Both the position numbers and the translations under genes were made by a program. This document shows positions 1-5,035 of a DNA stretch of 5,035 nt, in pieces. The notes beneath the pieces are model-generated. The model was not told where the DNA came from. It made no database searches and was given only the letters and a program-made list of their open reading frames with translations. Source of the DNA: Betaproteobacteria bacterium (lineage in GTDB: Bacteria > Pseudomonadota > Gammaproteobacteria > Burkholderiales > SG8-39); contig SHXL01000188.1 in assembly GCA_009693345.1 (NCBI GenBank), forward strand, positions 1-5,035, written 5' to 3'. Position 1 is the stretch's first letter. Each line of letters begins with the position of its first letter.

Positions 1-157
<157 letters not shown>

Positions 158-1231
158 TTAATCCGTTCCGCCTTCGACCGGGAGGTGCTGGGCGCGCCAA
201 CGCAGCATGCCGCCGGCGAGATTCGCCACCCGGTTGAAGCCGGCGTTCTTCAGCATCACGGTGGCCTGCGCCGAGCGCGCGCCCGAGCGGCAGACCACGA
301 CTACTGGTTTGTCTTTGTCTATTTCTGAAGATCTTTGCGTCAAACTGCCGAGCGGAATCAGTTTCGCTCCCGCGATGCGGCCCAGCGAACCCGTGAATTC
401 AGCGGGCTCGCGAACGTCCAGCAACTGCGCCCGGCCGGGATTTTCGGCGACCCAGTCGGGTTGCAGTTCCCAGATGCCGGCAAAGGTGACGGCGAGCGGC
501 GCCCAATCGGTATCGGCTGCTTTCGACATGTCTTCCTTTTCCGGGCGGCCGCAGCGCAGGTTGGCCGGCACCGCCACATCCATCAGTTTCGGGTGCGCGA
601 GGCCGAGATTCGTCATGTAGCCGGTGAAATCGGCTTCGAGGATCGCCAGCGCAAGGCGCGGATTGTACTTCTTCTCCTCGCCGACGCTCGAGGCGGTGAG
701 GCCGCGGTAATCGTGGCCCGGGTAGAGCAGGCAGTCGTCGGGCAGCGAGAACAGCTGCTCGCGCACCGAGCGGTAGAGTAGCGGCGCGCTGCCCTGCTGG
801 AAATCGGTGCGGCCGCAGCCGCGGATCAGCAGCGCATCGCCGGTGAACGCCCTCGAGCGGTCATCCAGCACGTAGCTCATGCAGCCGCTGGTGTGGCCGG
901 GCGTGGCGCGCGCCTCCAGGGTACGCATGCCGAAGGCAACCAGGTCGCGGTTGGCGAGATAGCGGTCGGCGCCTTCGGCGCCACTGTCCTTCGAGAGCGC
1001 GATTTTCGAGCCCAGCCGCCGCTTGAGCAGCGATGCGCCGGTGACGTGGTCCGCGTGCACGTGCGTCTCGAGCGTGAACAGCAGCTTCAGGTCCAGCTCG
1101 CCGATCAGCGCCGCGTCGCGCCGCGCGTGCTCGAATACCGGGTCGATCAGCACCGCCTCGCGCGTGAGAGAATCCGCGAGCAGGTAGGTGTACGTGGACG
1201 ATTGCGGATCGAACAGCTGACGGAAGATCAT
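158..1231 (-). CDS. Persulfide dioxygenase-rhodanese fusion protein (ETHE1-like metallo-beta-lactamase fold)
   Basis: This 357-residue cytoplasmic enzyme probably oxidises glutathione persulfide to sulfite and glutathione with O2, while its rhodanese half moves sulfane sulfur between thiosulfate and glutathione. Residues 1 to about 235 are a metallo-beta-lactamase domain with THVHADH (H57, H59, D61, H62), GHTSG (H113), [15 protein letters not shown] (D132) and YPGHDY (H173). By analogy with ETHE1, H57, H113 and D132 would be the single-iron ligands. Residues about 245-357 are a rhodanese domain with LDVREPAEF and an active loop CRSGARS whose C314 is the expected persulfide-carrying cysteine. 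Length and domain order match the known PRF fusions of Burkholderia. The start [17 protein letters not shown] is the usual family N-terminus, although no clear ribosome-binding site precedes it. It is divergent from the PmpAB-like pair and upstream of gltX. Glyoxalase II is the main alternative, but the [10 protein letters not shown] segment and the rhodanese tail argue against it. Confidence 0.93.
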   Translation of the reverse strand: MIFRQLFDPQSSTYTYLLADSLTREAVLIDPVFEHARRDAALIGELDLKLLFTLETHVHADHVTGASLLKRRLGSKIALSKDSGAEGADRYLANRDLVAFGMRTLEARATPGHTSGCMSYVLDDRSRAFTGDALLIRGCGRTDFQQGSAPLLYRSVREQLFSLPDDCLLYPGHDYRGLTASSVGEEKKYNPRLALAILEADFTGYMTNLGLAHPKLMDVAVPANLRCGRPEKEDMSKAADTDWAPLAVTFAGIWELQPDWVAENPGRAQLLDVREPAEFTGSLGRIAGAKLIPLGSLTQRSSEIDKDKPVVVVCRSGARSAQATVMLKNAGFNRVANLAGGMLRWRAQHLPVEGGTD

Positions 1232-1248
1232 GAGGAACGGAATTTCAT
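1232..1248. promoter_or_regulatory. 17-base divergent gap between the persulfide dioxygenase and pmpA starts
   Basis: The two divergent start codons are separated by only 17 bases, so promoters and operators for both must lie inside the 5' ends of the opposing genes or the genes are expressed from leaderless or very short transcripts. The gap includes GAGG (1232-1235) and GGAA (1239-1242), usable as pmpA ribosome-binding sites. A small inverted repeat TCAT-n4-ATGA at 1245-1256 spans the pmpA start. I cannot assign a -35/-10 pair with confidence. Confidence 0.4.
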
Positions 1249-1671
1249 ATGCATGACTTTACCCCGATTCCCGCCCTCATCGGCGGTGCGCTCATAGGCC
1301 TCGCGAGCGTCTGGCTGCTCGCCGCCAACGGCCGCATCGCGGGCGTGAGCGGAATATTGCATGGACTCTTTTCCCCTCCCGAAGCGCAATGGAGGGCCTG
1401 GTTCATTTCCGGCCTGCTGCTCGCCGGACTCGCGTGGCAGGCGGCCGGCGCACCCGTGCCGATGCGGGAGGGATTTCCGATCGGCTGGATTACTGCAGCG
1501 GGGCTGCTGGTCGGATTCGGCACGCGCATGGGCGGGGGCTGCACCAGCGGCCACGGCGTGTGCGGCTTGGGGCGCCTGTCGGCGCGTTCCCTGGTGGCGG
1601 TGATCGTGTTCATGGCGGCGGGAATGGTGACTGTTTTTGTCGTTCGGCACCTTCTGGGAATCACTTCGTGA
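1249..1671 (+). CDS. pmpA: YeeE/YedE-type sulfur transporter, N-terminal half (PmpA-like membrane protein)
   Basis: This 140-residue inner-membrane protein has about four hydrophobic segments, at roughly residues 8-27, 50-67, 78-92 and 112-134. The signature GFGTRMGGGCTSGHGVCG spans residues 89-106, with C98 and C105. It matches the cysteine-containing motif of YeeE/YedE (TsuA) proteins, where conserved cysteines relay thiosulfate across the membrane. Here the family's roughly 330-residue single chain is split into two genes, as in the PmpA/PmpB pairs next to persulfide dioxygenases. The ATG at 1249 starts a natural N-terminus; GGAA at 1239-1242 is a modest ribosome-binding site. The gene is divergent from the persulfide dioxygenase, with 17 bases between starts, and its stop overlaps the start of the second half by 4 bases. 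A sulfur-species transport role is inferred from family and context; the substrate (thiosulfate, sulfide or persulfide) and direction are not shown by the sequence. Confidence 0.88.
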   Translation: MHDFTPIPALIGGALIGLASVWLLAANGRIAGVSGILHGLFSPPEAQWRAWFISGLLLAGLAWQAAGAPVPMREGFPIGWITAAGLLVGFGTRMGGGCTSGHGVCGLGRLSARSLVAVIVFMAAGMVTVFVVRHLLGITS

Positions 1672-2060
1672 GCGCGCTCTCTTCGGCGCTCGGCGCGGGC
1701 TTCCTGTTCGGCATCGGCCTCTGGGTCTCGGGCATGGCGAACCCGAAAAAGGTGCTCGGCTTCCTCGACATCACCGGCGACTGGGATGCGAGCCTCATGC
1801 TGGTAATGGGAGGTGCTGTTGCCGTTACTCTTGTCGGTTTCAATATCTATAAAACGAAAATTCCGGTTACAACCCTCAAAGACATTGATTTCCCGCTCGT
1901 CGCCGGCGCCGCGCTGTTCGGCATCGGCTGGGGGATCGGCGGCTACTGCCCGGGCCCGGGACTGACCGCCCTCTCGACGCTGTCGCGGGAATCCATCGTG
2001 TTCGTGAGCGCGATGATCGCGGGCGGCATCGCCCACCGCGCGCTGTTCAGGCTCAAGTGA
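1668..2060 (+). CDS. pmpB: YeeE/YedE-type sulfur transporter, C-terminal half (PmpB-like membrane protein)
   Basis: This 130-residue membrane protein starts at GTG 1668-1670, which overlaps the TGA of the preceding gene (GTGA). GGGAA at 1656-1660 gives a ribosome-binding site with about 7 bases of spacing. The same frame is open further upstream, but only antisense or out-of-frame to the first gene, so the GTG is the sensible start. Family signatures are SGMANPKKVLGFLDI (residues 21-35) and GIGWGIGGYCPGPGLT (85-100), with C94 as the conserved cysteine. Hydrophobic stretches lie near 5-21, 43-60, 76-93 and 108-123. It should assemble with the preceding product into one YeeE-like sulfur transporter; the overlap implies translational coupling. 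The middle, around 1840-1890, is lower in GC than its surroundings, but the protein reads normally through it. It ends 7 bases from the stop of the convergent monooxygenase gene, with no visible hairpin terminator between. Confidence 0.88.
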   Translation: MSALSSALGAGFLFGIGLWVSGMANPKKVLGFLDITGDWDASLMLVMGGAVAVTLVGFNIYKTKIPVTTLKDIDFPLVAGAALFGIGWGIGGYCPGPGLTALSTLSRESIVFVSAMIAGGIAHRALFRLK

Positions 2061-2067
2061 AGCGGGC

Positions 2068-3210
2068 TCAGATGAAGCGCAGGGACGGCTGCAGGCCAAG
2101 CAGGTGCTGTCCCACGCTTTGCAGGTGGACGGCGCTGGCCTGCACCTGCTGCGCCACGGCGTGCATGTCGCGCATCCGGCGCTCGAAGGGATTGGCCTCG
2201 AATATCGCCGTCGCGCCCGCATCGGCGTAGGAATCCTCGACCACCCTGCGCGCTTCGTGCATCGCGTAGGTGGAAGCGAGGCGCAGCTTGATGCGGTGCT
2301 CGAAACCGGTGCTGCCCGAGGCAACGCAGTCCTCCCACATCGCTCGCAGGATCTGCAGGATCCAGGCTTCGGAGGCGCCCAGCCGCGCCTCGGACTGCGC
2401 CACGCGCGTCTGGGTCCAGCTGTCGTTGCGCAGCGTCACGTTGGCCGAGGTCGTCTTGCTGCGGGCGAGCGCGATGAACGCGGCCAGCGTCGCGCGCGCC
2501 ACGCCATGGGCGACCGCCGCAAAACCGCACTGATAGACGTTCATAGGCGAGAAGCGGTACAGCGTGCCCTGCTCCCGCCTTTCGGGCTCGGGCCCGGGGC
2601 GCGCGTCCGCGGCCTGGTGCTGGTCGCGCCCCGTGGCGCGCGGCACCAGCGAGTATGCGGCCGGCACGAACAGATCGGTCACCGTGTAGCTGTCGCTGCC
2701 CGTGCCGCGCAGCCCGATGACGTCCCAGGCATCACCCTTCACGCTCGCCGAGGAACGCGGGAACAGCATGGTTCGCTCCGTCGCGTCGGGGAGGTGGCAG
2801 TGTGCCCCGAGCCAGGTCGAGTGCCGGTTGCCGCTGCCGAAGCTCCATGTCCCGTTGACGCGCCAGCCGCCCTCCACCGGATCCGCGCGGCATTGCGGGC
2901 CGAGCGAATACCCCCACGACAGGACCGCGCGCGAATCGCTGAACACCTCCCGTGCCGCCTCCGGCGCCATGTACGCCGCCGCCATCGAGCAACCCGAACT
3001 CTGCGCCGTGCACCAGGCGGTGCTCGCGTCGCCCTCGGCGATCGCGCAGATCACCTGGAAAAACGTCGCCAGGTCGAGCTCCGCGCCGCCGAAGGAGCGC
3101 GGCAGGAGCATGCGGAACAGCTTCGCGCCATGCAGCGCATCGAGGACGTCGGCGGGCAGCGCACAGGCCGCTTCGACGCGCGACGCGGCGGCGTCCAGCA
3201 CGGGCGTCAA
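2068..3210 (-). CDS. Acyl-CoA-dehydrogenase-fold flavin-dependent monooxygenase (HsaA/HpaB-like oxygenase component)
   Basis: From the TTG at 3208-3210 this is 380 residues of a flavoprotein with the acyl-CoA dehydrogenase fold. The segments LFRMLLPRSFGGAELDLATF (31-50), AEGDASTAW (58-66), DVIGLRGTGSDSYTVTDLFV (163-182) and RMRDMHAVAQQVQ (345-357, with H350) match group D two-component monooxygenases such as HsaA or 4-hydroxyphenylacetate hydroxylase. These use reduced flavin from a separate reductase to hydroxylate aromatic or phenolic substrates. No reductase gene is in the window. A true acyl-CoA dehydrogenase is possible but less likely, since I see no catalytic glutamate in the usual context. 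Residues about 191-210 are a polar, proline-rich loop (GRDQHQAADARPGPEPER) that looks longer than in relatives. The frame stays open upstream and still reads family-like sequence (NWIARARALTPVLDAAA), so translation probably begins near 3252, giving about 394 residues. It is convergent with pmpB and divergent from the cupin gene. Confidence 0.85.
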   Translation of the reverse strand: MTPVLDAAASRVEAACALPADVLDALHGAKLFRMLLPRSFGGAELDLATFFQVICAIAEGDASTAWCTAQSSGCSMAAAYMAPEAAREVFSDSRAVLSWGYSLGPQCRADPVEGGWRVNGTWSFGSGNRHSTWLGAHCHLPDATERTMLFPRSSASVKGDAWDVIGLRGTGSDSYTVTDLFVPAAYSLVPRATGRDQHQAADARPGPEPERREQGTLYRFSPMNVYQCGFAAVAHGVARATLAAFIALARSKTTSANVTLRNDSWTQTRVAQSEARLGASEAWILQILRAMWEDCVASGSTGFEHRIKLRLASTYAMHEARRVVEDSYADAGATAIFEANPFERRMRDMHAVAQQVQASAVHLQSVGQHLLGLQPSLRFI

Positions 3211-3259
3211 CGCCCGCGCCCGCGCAATCCAGTTGTGTTCTGTAGAAATCAGGCGAGGA

Positions 3260-3265
3260 CCTTTT
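3260..3265 (-). promoter_or_regulatory. Candidate ribosome-binding site for a CTG start of the monooxygenase
   Basis: On the minus strand AAAAGG lies 7 bases upstream of an in-frame CTG (3250-3252) and 10 bases upstream of an ATT (3247-3249). No comparable site precedes the TTG at 3208-3210. A start at CTG would add 14 residues (ISTEHNWIARARA after the initiator) that resemble the usual N-terminus of the family. The assignment is inference from spacing and homology by eye. Confidence 0.4.
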
Positions 3266-3314
3266 GCCGGAGTCTGGCATAAGATCGCGGCTTTTACTAA
3301 ATCCTGGAAATCAG

Positions 3315-3857
3315 ATGAACGAATCGCTGCCTCCCATCCGCCGCATCGTCACCGGCGACGACGCCAGCGGCCGCTCCCGCATTGTCGAGGACGCGCCGGC
3401 ATCGGCGGTCCGCACCGTCGCCGAGCGGCCCGGCTACCGCTCAGTGAACGTCTGGCGCACCGAAGAAACACCCGCGAACACCGGTGCGCCCGACACATCG
3501 GCAAAGCATCAGGGCATCCTGCCGCCCAAGAACGGCAACATCCTGCGGATCATCGATTTCCCGCCCGAATCCGCCGACCCGGCCGAGCGCCAGCGCCGCA
3601 TCCAGGCCACATTCAATGGCATGTTCCGAGACGCGACGCACGACAAGCGAGACGGCAAGCATCCCGGCATGCATCGCACCGCAACCGTGGACTACGCGAT
3701 CCTCCTCGAAGGCGAGATCTGGGCGGTGATGGACGAGGGGGAGACGCTGATGCGCGCCGGCGACGTGCTGGTGCAGCGCGGCACCAACCACGCCTGGGCG
3801 AACCGCTCGCAGAAGACCGCGCGCATCGCGTTCGTGCTGATCGACGGCAAGAGTTAG
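3315..3857 (+). CDS. Small cupin-domain protein
   Basis: This 180-residue cytoplasmic protein has a single cupin beta-barrel in its C-terminal half. Cupin motif 1 covers roughly residues 116-134 (HPGMHRTATVDYAILLEGE, with H116, H120 and E132 or E134 as possible metal ligands). Motif 2 covers 149-163 (GDVLVQRGTNHAWAN, with H159 and N163). The N-terminal 100 residues contain RRIVTGDDASGRSRIVEDAP, a lead-in seen in stand-alone cupins of catabolic clusters. The ATG at 3315 is preferred over one at 3264 because MNESLPPIRRIVTG is the family-like start and GGAAA at 3306-3310 supplies a ribosome-binding site. The longer reading would add 17 unconserved residues overlapping the opposite gene's leader. 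It is divergent from the flavin monooxygenase, and its TAG overlaps the convergent TAA of the Zn-ribbon gene. Enzymatic dioxygenase, isomerase or binding roles are all possible; the sequence does not decide. Confidence 0.85.
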   Translation: MNESLPPIRRIVTGDDASGRSRIVEDAPASAVRTVAERPGYRSVNVWRTEETPANTGAPDTSAKHQGILPPKNGNILRIIDFPPESADPAERQRRIQATFNGMFRDATHDKRDGKHPGMHRTATVDYAILLEGEIWAVMDEGETLMRAGDVLVQRGTNHAWANRSQKTARIAFVLIDGKS

Positions 3858-4257
3858 GCGGGAGTAAACATCGGCACCGGCGGGCCGCCGTCGGTGGGCT
3901 TGAACACGACTTTGACTTTCTGCCCGATGCGCACCGCGTCGAGGTCGCAGTCCACGATGTTTGTCAGCATGCTGACGCCCTCGTCCAGCGTCACATAGGC
4001 GATGCAGTACGACACCGGCACGCCCCGGCGCAGCACGCTGCAGGTGTAAACCGTCCCGGTTCCACTGGCGTCGCGCCATTCGGTCTTTTCAGAAAAGCAG
4101 TGCGGGCAGATCGCGCGCGGGTAGTGATGGAACTCGCCGCAGGAAGCGCACTTCTTTATCAGCAGCTTTCCCAGGGCCGCGGCATCGAAGAACGCCTTAT
4201 TCTCGGGGTTTACTGAGGGCGGGAGAATTTTTCTGTCTTGATAATTTACAAAATCAT
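3854..4257 (-). CDS. Zn-ribbon/OB-fold (DUF35) thiolase partner protein, start disrupted or non-canonical
   Basis: The minus-strand frame ending at TAA 3854-3856 encodes a rubredoxin-like zinc ribbon followed by an OB-fold. The ribbon cysteines are KKCASC (codons 4139-4150) and CPHCF (codons 4097-4108); the OB part includes TGTVYTCSV, YCIAYVTLDEG, LTNIVDC and the typical end VVFKPTDGGPPVPMFTPA. Such proteins bind SCP2-type thiolases or aldolases and are needed for their activity on CoA thioesters; the thiolase gene directly upstream fits this. The frame is open back to 4270 but has no ATG, GTG or TTG before a GTG at 4034-4036, which would delete the zinc ribbon. An ATG at 4255-4257, overlapping the thiolase TGA, lies one frame off. 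Restoring one base in the T4 run (4250-4253) would give MIFVNYQDRKILPP and a normal 134-residue protein. An ATT start at 4226-4228 (124 residues) is the alternative. The coordinates given assume the ATG. Confidence 0.82.
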
Positions 4258-5035
4258 TCTCTTTCGAAAATCAACGTCGCCGAGCCATGGCGGGTTGCCA
4301 GCTGGCCGCCGGTGCCCTGCGCCAGCGCGAGCCGGCAGTTCTTCACTTGCACTTTCGGGTGCGCCTCGCCGCGCAGCTGGCGCACCGCCTCGATCACCTT
4401 GGTCATGCCGCCGCGGTTGGCCGGGTGGTTGTTGCACAGGCCGCCGCCGTCGGTGTTGAAGGGCAGCTTGCCGGTGCCGGAGATCAAATTGCCGCCGGCG
4501 ACGAACCTGCCGCCCTCGCCCTTCTTGCAGAAGCCGAGGTCCTCGATCTGCACCAGCACCGTGATGGTGAAGCTGTCGCAAATGGAGGCGTACTGGATGT
4601 CGGCCGGTTTCACGCCCGCCTCAGTGAATGCGGCGGCGCCCGACCAGGCCGCGCCCGAGGTAGTGAGGTTGAGCTTGCCGCCCGCCTGCCCTTTCGGCGA
4701 TTCGCCGGCACCGATCAGCTTCACGAGCGGGCGCCGCATTTTCCCTGCCAACTGTTTCGCGATCTCGGGCCGCGCCACGACGAGCGCACCGCCGCCGTCG
4801 CTCACGACGCAGCAGTCCATACGGTGCAGCGGATCAGCGACCATTGGCGAGTCGAGCACTTCCTTCACCGTCACCACGTCGCGCAGCATCGCGTGCGGAT
4901 TGTGCTGCGCGTGATGCGAGGCCGCGACCTTGATCCAGGCAAGCTGCTCGCTCGTCGTGCCGTATTCGTGCATGTGGCGCAGCGCCACCATCGCATAGCT
5001 GTTGGCGGTGACGATGCCGTAGGGCGCTTCAAACG
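4254..5035 (-). CDS. SCP2/lipid-transfer-type thiolase family protein, C-terminal part (runs off right edge)
   Basis: The last 259 codons are present. The frame remains open to the right edge, where the fragment begins FEAPYGIVTANSYAMVALRH, so the ATG at 4989-4991 is internal and the N-terminal half with the nucleophilic cysteine is outside. Recognisable parts are DCCVVSDGGGALVV, CDSFTITVLVQIEDLGFC, a glycine-rich GGGLCNNHPANRGG carrying the catalytic-type histidine (codon 4425-4427), and the terminal GTGGQLATRHGSATLIFERE. These fit thiolases that pair with DUF35 proteins and cleave or condense beta-ketoacyl-CoA esters, or act as aldolases on side chains of steroid-like CoA substrates. The usual C-terminal CxGGG cysteine motif is replaced by AQGTGG, as is common in this subgroup. 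The stop at 4254-4256 overlaps an ATG belonging to the Zn-ribbon gene, indicating an operon and translational coupling. The substrate is unknown. Confidence 0.92.
   Translation of the reverse strand, partial: FEAPYGIVTANSYAMVALRHMHEYGTTSEQLAWIKVAASHHAQHNPHAMLRDVVTVKEVLDSPMVADPLHRMDCCVVSDGGGALVVARPEIAKQLAGKMRRPLVKLIGAGESPKGQAGGKLNLTTSGAAWSGAAAFTEAGVKPADIQYASICDSFTITVLVQIEDLGFCKKGEGGRFVAGGNLISGTGKLPFNTDGGGLCNNHPANRGGMTKVIEAVRQLRGEAHPKVQVKNCRLALAQGTGGQLATRHGSATLIFERE

Noticed and set aside
1836..1890. AT-rich dip within pmpB, considered as a recombination junction or promoter
   Set aside because: The frame and the family-like protein sequence continue smoothly across it, and the loop GFNIYKTKIPVTTLKDIDF is naturally encoded by AT-richer codons.
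1245..2324. Minus-strand open frame (359 codons) opposite pmpA/pmpB
   Set aside because: Its product is a proline/arginine-rich shadow, while the plus strand encodes two recognisable membrane proteins with conserved cysteine motifs.
2104..3282. Long open frame on the plus strand (392 codons)
   Set aside because: It is antisense to the flavin monooxygenase, is arginine/histidine/alanine-rich without family motifs, and results from high GC with few stops.
3257..3290. Possible promoter for the cupin gene (TTGCCG and TAAGAT)
   Set aside because: The two hexamers are only 10 bases apart and match the consensus poorly.
3854..4036. Short 60-residue gene starting at GTG 4034-4036
   Set aside because: This is only the OB-fold tail of the Zn-ribbon protein; the same frame continues upstream through both zinc-binding CxxC pairs.
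2702..4216. Very long plus-strand open frame (504 codons) crossing the monooxygenase and the cupin gene
   Set aside because: It overlaps two genes with clear family motifs in other frames; its translation is low-complexity Arg/Ala/His-rich and matches nothing I recognise.
4238..4914. Plus-strand open frames opposite the thiolase
   Set aside because: They are antisense to a strongly recognisable thiolase and show serine/proline/arginine-rich shadow composition.

Overview
The window is GC-rich and densely coding. It looks like chromosome of a betaproteobacterium, probably Burkholderiales-like. This taxonomic guess rests on GC content, the persulfide dioxygenase-rhodanese fusion, the split two-gene YeeE/YedE transporter and the wording of the gltX N-terminus. 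No tRNA, rRNA, CRISPR array, insertion sequence or prophage signal is visible. All intergenic gaps are short (under about 110 bases), so no stretch longer than 300 bases lacks a gene.

Left part (1-2060), sulfur handling. On the minus strand a persulfide dioxygenase-rhodanese fusion (158-1231) is followed after 15 bases by the start of gltX, glutamyl-tRNA synthetase, which runs off the left edge. Divergent from the fusion, and only 17 bases away, two small membrane genes (1249-1671 and 1668-2060, overlapping by 4 bases) encode the two halves of a YeeE/YedE-type sulfur transporter (PmpA/PmpB). Together they form a plausible sulfide/sulfane-sulfur module: the membrane pair moves a sulfur species, and the fusion enzyme oxidises glutathione persulfide and exchanges sulfur with thiosulfate. 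The ArsR-type regulator (BigR/SqrR) and sulfide:quinone reductase often found with such modules are not in the window.

Right part (2068-5035), probable catabolism. It holds an acyl-CoA-dehydrogenase-fold flavin-dependent monooxygenase (minus, convergent with pmpB), a small cupin protein (plus, divergent from the monooxygenase), a Zn-ribbon/OB-fold (DUF35) protein (minus, stop codon overlapping the cupin stop) and an SCP2/lipid-transfer-type thiolase (minus, running off the right edge). Thiolase and DUF35 form a well-known functional pair in the breakdown of CoA-linked steroid, aromatic or branched substrates. The actual substrate here cannot be read from the sequence.

The most notable oddities are gene starts. 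The DUF35 frame has no usable ATG/GTG/TTG that would keep its zinc ribbon, but an ATG overlapping the thiolase stop would fit if one base were restored in a T4 run. The monooxygenase seems to begin at a CTG codon about 14 codons upstream of the first conventional start. I found no convincing evidence of a wholly new biological system.
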